Below, one piece after another: positions 1-5,488 of a DNA stretch of 5,488 nucleotides. The translations under genes and the position numbers were made by a program. The notes under the pieces are model-generated. The model had not been told where the DNA came from. It ran no database searches and saw only the letters and a program-made list of their open reading frames with translations. The stretch is from CAYPZU01 sp964415395. GTDB taxonomy: Bacteria > Chlamydiota > Chlamydiia > Chlamydiales > SM23-39. How positions within the stretch are numbered: the stretch's first letter is position 1; the number at the start of each line of letters is the position of its first letter. The stretch covers positions 1 to 5,488 of the forward strand of contig CAYPZU010000105.1 in NCBI GenBank assembly GCA_964415395.1. Direction: 5' to 3'.

Positions 1-1
1 T

Positions 2-166
2 CTTTTCTGGGGTGGGATTGCGATCCTGCCTATCCTGTCCCTCTTATACGGCAGGTTCTGGAGGGATATGCAACGGTCTCAACGATGTTTATTTTTTGTG
101 GGGTCCGGGGCTTCCCCGATCTTTGAATCGTTAACCATGCCGCTCGAATACAAGCCTTATTCTTAG
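2..166 (+). CDS. Possible C-terminal fragment of an unidentified, perhaps membrane-associated protein
   Basis: The frame beginning at base 2 is open to a TAG at 164-166 and gives about 54 residues. It starts with a hydrophobic stretch (LFWGGIAILPILSLLYGRFW) followed by a basic segment (RDMQRSQR), then a moderately hydrophobic part ending in MPLEYKPYS. A hydrophobic segment followed by positive charges would suit the end of a membrane helix with a cytoplasmic tail. If real, the gene enters from the left edge and converges on groEL. I do not recognise the family. The support is weak: the other two plus-strand frames are also open for roughly 110-130 bases here, no start lies within view, and no motif confirms the frame. 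It was chosen only because it is the longest and reads most like protein. It could equally be noncoding. Confidence 0.3.
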   Translation, partial: LFWGGIAILPILSLLYGRFWRDMQRSQRCLFFVGSGASPIFESLTMPLEYKPYS

Positions 167-211
167 TGCATGGAAAATCAATGGTGGGAACGATTTAACG
201 ATAGGAACGAT

Positions 212-241
212 AAAAAAAAGGCCCTTGGAAATCCAAGGGCC
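212..241 (-). terminator. Rho-independent terminator of the groES-groEL operon
   Basis: Read on the minus strand, a GC-rich stem of 9 bp (GGCCCTTGG paired with CCAAGGGCC, with a tenth A-T pair possible) closes a four-base loop and is followed directly by eight T residues (the A-run at 212-219 on the plus strand). It lies 25 bases past the groEL stop codon, as expected for the end of this operon. In the plus direction the stem is followed by only three Ts, so it is unlikely to stop a converging transcript efficiently. Confidence 0.93.
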
Positions 242-266
242 CTTTGTCGCGAAAGCGAAGAGCGGA

Positions 267-1892
267 TTAGTAATCCATGTCTCCGCCGGCAGGAGCAGCC
301 GCTGGCTTCTCTTGCTCTTCTTCCGTGATGATCGCCTCAGTGGTGAGGAGGAGGCCGGCGATCGAAGCGGCGAACTGCAGCGCGCAGCGAACCACTTTCG
401 TCGGGTCGACGATCCCTTTGTCGATCATATTGACGTAGACGTCTTCGCGGGCGTCGTAGCCTTCGTTCTGCTTCATGGAAGCGACCTTCTGGACGACGAT
501 CGAACCTTCCTTGCCGGCGTTCTCGGAGATCTGCCGGAGCGGATAGACGAGGGCGCGGGCGATGATCTCGGCGCCGATCTTGACGTCGCCGGAGAGGGTA
601 GCGACCAGTTTCTCAAGCGCTGGCAGGCAGCGGATGAGGGCTGTGCCGCCGCCAGGGACGATCCCTTCTTCGACAGCCGCTTTCGTCGCTTCTTTCGCAT
701 CGTCGACGCGGTCTTTCTTCTCTTTCATCTCGACTTCCGTCGCAGCGCCTACGCGAATGACGCCAACGCCGCCGGAGAGCTTCGCCAGGCGTTCCTGGAG
801 CTTCTCGCGGTCGTAATCGGATGTGGCTTCCTGGATCTGGCGTTTCAGGAGAGCGATTCGGTCTTCGATCGCTTTCTTGCTGCCTGCGCCGTCGATCAGA
901 GTCGTGTCTTCCTTTTTCACCAGAACTTTCTTCACTTTGCCGAGCATGTCGAGAGTGACTTTATCGAGCTGGATGCCGAGATCTTCGCTGACGAACTGGC
1001 CGCCGGTTAAGATCGCGATGTCTTCGAGCATCGCTTTGCGGCGGTCGCCGAAGCCGGGCGCCTTGACGGCGACGACCTTCAGCCCTGCGCGGAGGCGGTT
1101 CACGACGAGTGTTGCGAGAGCTTCTCCTTCAACGTCTTCTGCGATGATGAGAAGGGGTTTGCCCGACTCGGCCGCAGCCTGGAGGATGGGGAGGAATTCT
1201 TTCATCGAGGAGATTTTCTTCTCGTAAATAAGGACAAGGGCGTTCTCGTATTCGGCGACGAGCGTTTCTGCGTTCGTGACGAAGTACGAGGAGACGTAGC
1301 CGCGGTCGAAGTTCATCCCTTCGACGACGTCGAGCGTAGTCTCGAAGCCTTTCGCTTCTTCTACAGTGATGGTGCCGTCTTTGCCGACCCGCTCCATCGC
1401 TTTAGCGATGATCGTGCCGATGTCGGAGTCGCCGTTAGCGGAAATGGTCGCGACTTGGGCGATCTCTTTCGTGTCTTTAATCGGCTTGGAGAGTTTTTTC
1501 AGCTCTTCGACGACTGTATTGACAGCCTGTTCGATCCCTCTCTTCACATCCATCGGGTTTGCGCCCGCGGTGACGTTGCGGAGGCCTTCGCTGTAGATCG
1601 CTTCAGCGAGAACGGTCGCGGTTGTGGTGCCGTCGCCCGCTTTATCGGCGGTTTTGGAGGCCACTTCTTTAACCATCTGGGCGCCCATGTTCTCGTGTCT
1701 GTCTTCGAGTTCGACTTCCTTAGCTACCGTGACGCCGTCTTTCGTGATCTTGGGAGATCCGAATTTGGAATCGATCACGACGTTGCGTCCTTTAGGACCC
1801 AAGGTCACTTTCACTGCGGATGCCAGCGTGCGGACGCCTTTCAAAATTTTCTGGCGGGCGTCTTCCTTGAATTTAATATTTTTTGGTGCCAT
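267..1892 (-). CDS. groEL: Chaperonin GroEL (Hsp60), 541 aa, chlamydial GroEL1 type
   Basis: ATP-driven cytosolic chaperonin that forms a double seven-subunit ring and folds proteins enclosed under a GroES cap. The full-length reading frame carries the family's key residues at E. coli numbering: Asp52, the nucleotide-binding GDGTTTATVLA at 86-96 including Asp87, and the catalytic Asp398 in KKDRVDDAK. The chaperonin signature AAVEEGIVPGGG is at 405-416. Length matches the family (about 540-550 residues). The tail ends PAAAPAGGDMDY, as in chlamydial GroEL1, instead of the GGM repeats of enterobacteria. The start is fixed by the conserved MAPKNIKF N-terminus; an AGGGAG ribosome binding site (1904-1909) sits 11 bases upstream, a little far. 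The gene follows groES by 21 bases and is cotranscribed. Chlamydiae usually carry further groEL paralogues elsewhere; the groES-linked copy with intact catalytic residues should be the true housekeeping one. Confidence 0.98.
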   Translation of the reverse strand: MAPKNIKFKEDARQKILKGVRTLASAVKVTLGPKGRNVVIDSKFGSPKITKDGVTVAKEVELEDRHENMGAQMVKEVASKTADKAGDGTTTATVLAEAIYSEGLRNVTAGANPMDVKRGIEQAVNTVVEELKKLSKPIKDTKEIAQVATISANGDSDIGTIIAKAMERVGKDGTITVEEAKGFETTLDVVEGMNFDRGYVSSYFVTNAETLVAEYENALVLIYEKKISSMKEFLPILQAAAESGKPLLIIAEDVEGEALATLVVNRLRAGLKVVAVKAPGFGDRRKAMLEDIAILTGGQFVSEDLGIQLDKVTLDMLGKVKKVLVKKEDTTLIDGAGSKKAIEDRIALLKRQIQEATSDYDREKLQERLAKLSGGVGVIRVGAATEVEMKEKKDRVDDAKEATKAAVEEGIVPGGGTALIRCLPALEKLVATLSGDVKIGAEIIARALVYPLRQISENAGKEGSIVVQKVASMKQNEGYDAREDVYVNMIDKGIVDPTKVVRCALQFAASIAGLLLTTEAIITEEEQEKPAAAPAGGDMDY

Positions 1893-1913
1893 AGTGCGAT
1901 TTTCTCCCTAAAA

Positions 1914-2228
1914 TTATTCTTCGATGATTGCAATGATGTCGTCGGCTTTCAAAATGATGAGCTCCTCGTCGTCGATCGTGACTTCCTGGCCGGAGTATTT
2001 ATCCATCAGGATGATGTCGTCGATTTTGACTGGCACGGGAACTGTTTTGCCGTCATCGAGCCTTTTTCCAGGTCCGACTGCGACTACTTTCGCTTTTTCC
2101 TGCTTCTTCTTGGCTGAATCGGGAAGGATGATCCCCCCTTTCATCGTTTCCTGGGCTTCGAGCCTTTGCGCGAGAACCCGGTTTCCAAGAGGTTTCAAAG
2201 TGATTTTCTTTGCAGCTTGCTGGGCCAT
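1914..2228 (-). CDS. groES: Co-chaperonin GroES (Hsp10), 104 aa
   Basis: Seven-subunit lid that binds the GroEL ring in the presence of ATP and encloses the folding substrate. The protein shows the family pattern: KPLGNRVLAQR near the start (12-22), the mobile loop that contacts GroEL at about 24-41 with GGIILPDSAKKK, the VGPGKR turn at 51-56, and DKYSGQEV at 76-83 in the C-terminal half. Length is within the usual 95-105 residues, and the DSAKKKQEKA and DKYSGQE segments are typical of chlamydial GroES. The ATG is preceded by AGAGGA (2234-2239) at five bases, which supports this start. First gene of the operon, with groEL 21 bases downstream; probably controlled by the promoter and CIRCE-like operator in the divergent region with pepF. 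No defects seen. Confidence 0.98.
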   Translation of the reverse strand: MAQQAAKKITLKPLGNRVLAQRLEAQETMKGGIILPDSAKKKQEKAKVVAVGPGKRLDDGKTVPVPVKIDDIILMDKYSGQEVTIDDEELIILKADDIIAIIEE

Positions 2229-2259
2229 TGGTTTCCTCTTTTCTTTTGCGTTTTCCCCA

Positions 2260-2278
2260 TTAAGGCACAGGGCCTTAA
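2260..2278 (-). other. Hairpin in the groES 5' leader
   Basis: A perfect 7-bp inverted repeat (TTAAGGC and GCCTTAA, five-base loop) lies between the predicted transcription start near 2304 and the groES ATG. On the minus strand the stem can be extended past an asymmetric internal loop by a CCC/GGG pairing. It is not a terminator (no T-tract follows) and does not cover the ribosome binding site. It may affect stability or translation of the groE mRNA, or bind a protein as DNA; its role is unknown. Confidence 0.45.
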
Positions 2279-2310
2279 AAAGGGTTTTTCGGATTGTGAT
2301 TCTAGGAAGG

Positions 2311-2339
2311 AATATAACGGACCATGCGATTTATTGCAA
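2311..2339 (-). promoter_or_regulatory. Sigma70/sigma66-type promoter for groES-groEL
   Basis: On the minus strand a -35 box TTGCAA (2334-2339, 4 of 6 to consensus) is separated by exactly 17 bases from a -10 box TATATT (2311-2316, 5 of 6). Transcription would start near 2304, giving a leader of about 75 bases before groES. This is the best promoter match seen in the intergenic region and has the correct orientation. The CIRCE-like repeat lies immediately upstream of the -35 box. Confidence 0.6.
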
Positions 2340-2345
2340 CTAGAT

Positions 2346-2372
2346 TTAGCAGAATATTGACCGGATTGCTAA
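2346..2372. promoter_or_regulatory. CIRCE-like operator, probable HrcA binding site
   Basis: The established CIRCE consensus is TTAGCACTC, nine bases, GAGTGCTAA (27 bp). Here the plus strand has TTAGCAGAA, nine bases, GATTGCTAA, also 27 bp overall. The outer six bases of both arms (TTAGCA and TGCTAA) match perfectly with correct spacing; one whole arm matches 8 of 9 and the other 6 of 9. HrcA is the heat-shock repressor known to act at CIRCE upstream of groE in many bacteria, including chlamydiae. The site lies 117 bases upstream of the groES start codon, between groES and the divergent pepF. The inner arm bases have diverged, so binding may be weaker than at a consensus site. Confidence 0.75.
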
Positions 2373-2400
2373 TCCACGGCGGGGTATGGATTTTTCCCTC

Positions 2401-2429
2401 TTGCGGAGAAACTATGATCTCGTTAAATT
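2401..2429 (+). promoter_or_regulatory. Candidate promoter for pepF
   Basis: TTGCGG (2401-2406) and TAAATT (2424-2429) are separated by 17 bases, with 3 of 6 and 4 of 6 matches to the sigma70 consensus. Transcription would start near 2436, just ahead of the ribosome binding site at 2444-2449. The match is weak and is proposed mainly because of spacing and position; it would also exclude translation from ATGs upstream of 2436. Confidence 0.3.
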
Positions 2430-2455
2430 CCAGTCAGTTAGAAAAGGAGACCTCG

Positions 2456-4252
2456 ATGCCAAAAACCCGTAGCGAAATCCCCCAGGAAGACCGTTGGAAT
2501 GTTGAAGCGCTCTATCCGAATCCAGACGCCTGGAAGCAGGATCTGGCGCAGGTTCAGGGGCATGAAAAAACACCCCGCTGGCCCGAGCTGAGCCATTATA
2601 AAGGCCGCCTGAAAGAGCCTGAAGCGGCGCTCTCTCTGATGGATTTTTATTTGAACCTCGACCGGAAGCTTTCCAAGCTCCACACCTACGCCCACCTTCG
2701 CGTCGACGAGGATCTGGGCAACGACGCTTTCAAAAGCGACTACGGGATGATTTCCAGTCTCTTTCACGATTTCCAGCTCGAGACTTCCTGGATCGAGCCG
2801 GAGCTGCTCTCGTTAAACGAAGGGGAGTTCCGCCAGCTGACCGCCCATCCGAAGCTCCTTCCCTATCATTTCTACTTTGAGAAAATCGGCCGGATGCGCC
2901 CCCATACCCTGACGCCGCAGATGGAAGAGCTGATGGCGCTCAGCGGCAAAGCGCTCGACACTTCCTATAAAGCTTTCGGCGCGTTAAACAACGCCGATAT
3001 GTCTTTCAAGCCTGCGGTCGACTCGAAAGGGCAGGAGCATCCGCTCTCGAACGGCACTTATTTGTCCTATTTGCGCAGCCCGGACCGGGAACTGCGCCGC
3101 AGCGCATTCAAGAATCTCCACCGCTCTTTCGAGGCGCACGCTAATACGCTTTGCGAACTGATCCAGGGACAGGTGCAGAGCCACCTCTTCTTTGCCAAGG
3201 CAAGGAAATTCGACAGCTGCCTCGAAGCGGCTCTGTTTCCGCACCAGATCGACCGGAGCGTCTACGAAAACCTGATCGCTTCGGTTCGCAAGCACTTGCC
3301 GCTGATGCATGAGTACGTTTCGTTGAGAAAGAAACTCATGAAGCTCGATGAGATCCATATCTACGATCTTTATGTCCCGCTTGTGGAAGAACTCCAGTCG
3401 GACATGACCTATGCGGATGCGCGGGAGGCGGTGATTGCTTCGGTCGCGCCTCTTGGGCAAGAGTATCAGAGCTTCCTGAAAAAAGGACTGCAGGAAGACC
3501 GCTGGGTCGACGTGTACGAAAACCAGAGGAAACGATCGGGAGCCTACTCGAGCGGATGCTACGACAGCATGCCGTACATCCTCCTGAACTACCACGGCAC
3601 TCTCAACGACGTGCTCACATTGGCGCATGAGGCGGGCCACAGCATGCACAGTCTCCTTAGCCGCAGAAACCAACCGTACATCTATTCGCAATATCCGATC
3701 TTCGTCGCGGAAGTCGCTTCGACTTTTAATGAGCAGCTTCTTCTGAAGCACTTGAAGTCGAAGGCGAAGTCGAATAAAGAGGTGGCCTACCTGGTCAATT
3801 ACGAGATCGAAGGGGTCCGCGGCACGATTTTCCGCCAGACGATGTTCGCTGAATTCGAGCTGCAGCTTCATAAATGGGCCGAAGAAGGAGTGCCCTTGAC
3901 TCCGACGCTTCTCAAGCAGACCTATCTGCAGCTCAACCGCGACTATTACGGGCCCGATCTCGCACTCGATTCCGAGCTGGAAATCGAATGGGCGCGGATT
4001 CCCCATTTCTACTACAACTTCTACGTCTATCAATACGCAACGGGCTTGAGCGCCGCTCTCGCTCTCTTCAAACAGGCGATGGCATCTGGCGCAGCCAAAG
4101 ACCGCTATCTCAAGTTCCTCTCTTCGGGGGGGAGGCAATTCCCACTCGATCTTCTCAAAGAAGCGGGTGTTGACATGCGCAGCACGCAAGCCGTCGATTC
4201 CGCGCTTTCGCGGTTCTCCGAGCTTCTTGGCGAATTGAAGAAAGCTCTCTGA
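2456..4252 (+). CDS. pepF: Oligoendopeptidase F, M3-family zinc metallopeptidase, 598 aa
   Basis: Cytosolic zinc peptidase that cuts short oligopeptides, completing the breakdown of peptides from larger proteases. The N-terminal half (about 1-200) is the helical PepF/M3 oligopeptidase N-terminal region, beginning with the typical RSEIPQEDRWNVEALYP. The catalytic M3 domain follows: a GAYSSGCY and PYILLNYHGTL segment (362-383), the zinc motif HEAGH with His391, Glu392 and His395, then FVAEVASTFNE with Glu419 as the likely third zinc ligand, and the conserved HFYYNFYVYQYATG (517-530) that lines the substrate site in this family. All key residues are present. The start at 2456 is chosen because AAGGAG (2444-2449) lies six bases upstream and the protein then begins at the family's conserved N-terminus; ATGs at 2414 (612 aa) and 2324 (642 aa) are in frame but less likely. 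Divergent from groES and followed by its own terminator, so probably monocistronic. The groE-pepF neighbourhood is also found in Chlamydia. Confidence 0.95.
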   Translation: MPKTRSEIPQEDRWNVEALYPNPDAWKQDLAQVQGHEKTPRWPELSHYKGRLKEPEAALSLMDFYLNLDRKLSKLHTYAHLRVDEDLGNDAFKSDYGMISSLFHDFQLETSWIEPELLSLNEGEFRQLTAHPKLLPYHFYFEKIGRMRPHTLTPQMEELMALSGKALDTSYKAFGALNNADMSFKPAVDSKGQEHPLSNGTYLSYLRSPDRELRRSAFKNLHRSFEAHANTLCELIQGQVQSHLFFAKARKFDSCLEAALFPHQIDRSVYENLIASVRKHLPLMHEYVSLRKKLMKLDEIHIYDLYVPLVEELQSDMTYADAREAVIASVAPLGQEYQSFLKKGLQEDRWVDVYENQRKRSGAYSSGCYDSMPYILLNYHGTLNDVLTLAHEAGHSMHSLLSRRNQPYIYSQYPIFVAEVASTFNEQLLLKHLKSKAKSNKEVAYLVNYEIEGVRGTIFRQTMFAEFELQLHKWAEEGVPLTPTLLKQTYLQLNRDYYGPDLALDSELEIEWARIPHFYYNFYVYQYATGLSAALALFKQAMASGAAKDRYLKFLSSGGRQFPLDLLKEAGVDMRSTQAVDSALSRFSELLGELKKAL

Positions 4253-4260
4253 ATTTCGAG

Positions 4261-4288
4261 GGCCGCCGGAATCTCCGGCGGCCTTTTT
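4261..4288 (+). terminator. Rho-independent terminator of pepF
   Basis: A perfect 10-bp GC-rich stem (GGCCGCCGGA and TCCGGCGGCC) with a three-base ATC loop is followed by TTTTT and a further T-rich stretch. It begins eight bases after the pepF stop codon. It separates pepF from the next gene, which therefore probably needs its own promoter. Confidence 0.95.
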
Positions 4289-4294
4289 AATTTC

Positions 4295-4323
4295 TTGAAA
4301 AAATTCTTAGATGGATGTAGCCT
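4295..4323 (+). promoter_or_regulatory. Candidate promoter for the gene at 4353
   Basis: TTGAAA (4295-4300) matches the -35 consensus at 5 of 6 positions. Seventeen bases later lies TAGCCT (4318-4323), which matches the -10 consensus at only 3 of 6. The position, between the pepF terminator and the strong ribosome binding site of the next gene, makes a promoter here likely, but the exact -10 is uncertain. Confidence 0.3.
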
Positions 4324-4352
4324 ACCGCTCTTTTTTTAAACCAGGAGGTATT

Positions 4353-5488
4353 ATGTCCGTCCCATCATCAAGAGCCGCAATTGCATCCCCTGCAGACCTC
4401 AAACAGTTCATCGAGTTCGGGAGGCACAAGCTTCCGATCGATACTGCATTGAGCTGGAGGGTTTATCCAGGAACTGCGTTATTCGAGCATCCCGCAAAGC
4501 AAATTTTCCAGGTAGAGGTTCGCCTCAACACGCTCCGCCAAGGCAAGCCTTACGGCTGGATCGATTACCACTTCCAGGCCGATACACTGAACAAGGCCGC
4601 TAAATTGATTGAAACCCTGCGGCAAGCCAACGTCAAGTGGGATGTGTGGCTGAAACGCGCGGAGCCTTCTTTGGAGCGCAAAGCAGTCCGGCTGACCTTC
4701 TCTCAAGGCTGGGCGGGCACGCTGGTTTCTCCTCAGGGAGATAAGAGGAATGTCGAGGCGCGCGATGTATTTAAAATCTTCAGCGGGCTTGCAGGCGCAG
4801 CGTCGCCCGATTATCAAATCGTTGAAGTAGCCGGGGATTCGGTCGATCTCGTATTCGGCGCGGATCTGTCTGAAGAAGCGCTTACAGAAAAAATGAATGG
4901 CACACTTGCTAAGCTGCAGCGGCTGCTCCATGACAATGTAGTGTTCAAAGCGCTCGTCCAAAACGGCGATGAGAGATTCCAGGTCGTGGAAGAGGCAATC
5001 GTCCCAATTGCGAATACGGACGATTCGTTTGAGGTGCATGGAGTGATATCGAAAGATGGCGACCGCCAAGATATCGCGGCGCCCACCTATGCATCGAACG
5101 ACCGCAGCCCCTATTTTGAAGTTACGGAAGATGAGATTGTAGGGCATAACCGCTACATGGGCGGCGGCAGGAGCCTTTGGAGAGGAAAAGATATCCCTTA
5201 CCTGGTTGCAAATCATGAGAGAGCTCCTGCCAAAGATGAGGAGGATCGCAAGGAAGATTCGTTTATGCAGGAGTTGTCCCGCGATTTCGCCTTAAGGGCG
5301 TTTACTCCTACCTTGGATGACGAGAATGCTTTTGGCGATTTCGAAGCGGCTGCTGTAGGTCCTGCTGCTCCGATCACTGGGGTGATGGAGGTTCCTTCTG
5401 CGGCGGCTCCTGCGCCCGCACCTGCAGCGGCTGAGTCCGTTCCCGCACCAGCAGCAGCTCCTGCTCCAGCTGAGGTAGAGCCTGCTCC
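4353..5488 (+). CDS. Uncharacterised protein, cysteine-free, internal repeat and Pro/Ala-rich region (3' end outside window)
   Basis: I do not recognise this protein. The ATG follows AGGAGG (4343-4348) by four bases, a very strong ribosome binding site, and the frame stays open for 378 residues to the window edge, so the C-terminus is missing. No signal peptide or membrane helix is evident. Residues 1-290 look like a folded mixed alpha/beta region with six tryptophans (35, 69, 96, 99, 120, 276). An apparent internal duplication is visible: IDYHFQAD (70-77) then AKL and KWDVWL (83-100), against VDLVFGAD (164-171) then AKL and VFKALV (186-202). Residues 288-333 are charged and acidic-rich, and 348-378 are almost entirely Ala, Pro and a few Glu, resembling a flexible linker to a further domain or a disordered tail. 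No cysteine occurs in the visible part. The preceding gene is pepF, but its terminator separates them. A soluble structural, regulatory or secreted protein are all possible; no function is assigned. Confidence 0.88.
   Translation, partial: MSVPSSRAAIASPADLKQFIEFGRHKLPIDTALSWRVYPGTALFEHPAKQIFQVEVRLNTLRQGKPYGWIDYHFQADTLNKAAKLIETLRQANVKWDVWLKRAEPSLERKAVRLTFSQGWAGTLVSPQGDKRNVEARDVFKIFSGLAGAASPDYQIVEVAGDSVDLVFGADLSEEALTEKMNGTLAKLQRLLHDNVVFKALVQNGDERFQVVEEAIVPIANTDDSFEVHGVISKDGDRQDIAAPTYASNDRSPYFEVTEDEIVGHNRYMGGGRSLWRGKDIPYLVANHERAPAKDEEDRKEDSFMQELSRDFALRAFTPTLDDENAFGDFEAAAVGPAAPITGVMEVPSAAAPAPAPAAAESVPAPAAAPAPAEVEPA
5397..5488 (+). repeat. Low-complexity Ala/Pro-coding tract
   Basis: Degenerate GC-rich triplets (gct, gca, gcg, cct, ccg, cca) dominate to the window edge, with units such as GCTCCTGC recurring near 5406 and 5458. 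In the reading frame they encode runs of Ala-Pro broken by ESV and EVE. The synonymous codons vary, so this is selected protein composition more than a recent tandem DNA expansion, although such tracts can change length. Confidence 0.7.

Noticed and set aside
225..1010. Plus-strand open frame of 261 codons opposite groEL
   Set aside because: Antisense to unmistakable GroEL coding sequence; starts inside the terminator hairpin; the Asp/Phe-rich translation is a typical shadow.
1455..2117. Plus-strand open frame of 220 codons spanning the groEL-groES junction
   Set aside because: Antisense to both chaperonin genes, with a composition (Phe, Asp, His rich) that mirrors their codons and no ribosome binding site of note.
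2363..2375. Small palindrome GGATT-GCT-AATCC as an independent operator
   Set aside because: It overlaps the right arm of the CIRCE-like repeat and its arms are only five bases, so it is most simply part of that site or chance.
2984..4189. Long open frame (about 400 codons) on the minus strand opposite pepF
   Set aside because: It lies entirely antisense to a gene with complete catalytic motifs, its translation is rich in Arg, Val and His without any recognisable motif, and codon bias in pepF explains the lack of stops.
4479..5216. Minus-strand open frame of 245 codons opposite the unknown gene
   Set aside because: The plus-strand frame has a near-consensus ribosome binding site, a longer open frame and protein-like composition; the minus frame has no such start signal and reads as a shadow.
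1..5488. Search for CRISPR arrays, tRNA or rRNA genes, insertion sequences and phage genes
   Set aside because: No spaced direct repeats, cloverleaf-like sequences, transposase or integrase motifs, or terminal inverted repeats were seen.

Overview
The window is most likely chromosomal DNA from a member of the Chlamydiota, probably an environmental, Parachlamydiales-like lineage rather than Chlamydia itself. Three things point there. GroEL and GroES both resemble the chlamydial proteins closely; GroEL ends in EEEQEKPAAAPAGGDMDY, like chlamydial GroEL1, rather than in a GGM-rich tail. The gene set groEL, groES, pepF is the one found together in Chlamydia (CT110-CT111-CT112 in C. trachomatis). 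Finally, a CIRCE-like operator lies upstream of groES. By eye the base composition looks GC-richer than Chlamydia, so the genus is left open.

Layout. Bases 1-166 may hold the C-terminal end of an unidentified plus-strand gene. Bases 167-266 are intergenic and contain a strong terminator facing left for the groE operon. groEL (267-1892) and groES (1914-2228) form a minus-strand operon transcribed as groES-groEL. Bases 2229-2455 are the divergent control region: a good sigma70-type promoter for groE, a CIRCE-like inverted repeat just upstream of it, a short hairpin in the groES leader, and a weaker candidate promoter for pepF. pepF (2456-4252, plus) encodes an M3-family zinc oligopeptidase and ends at a textbook terminator (4261-4288). 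After a short spacer with a candidate promoter, an unrecognised plus-strand gene (4353 to the window end) begins with a strong ribosome binding site. It encodes a cysteine-free protein with an apparent internal duplication and an acidic then Pro/Ala-rich stretch, still open at the right edge.

How it fits together. GroES and GroEL form the folding chamber, and PepF degrades the short peptides left by proteolysis, so the divergent pair joins protein folding and peptide turnover around one shared control region. HrcA acting at the CIRCE-like site is the expected heat-shock control of groE. Most of the window is ordinary housekeeping. The parts that deserve a second look are the divergent CIRCE and its unusual position, and the unknown gene at the right end.
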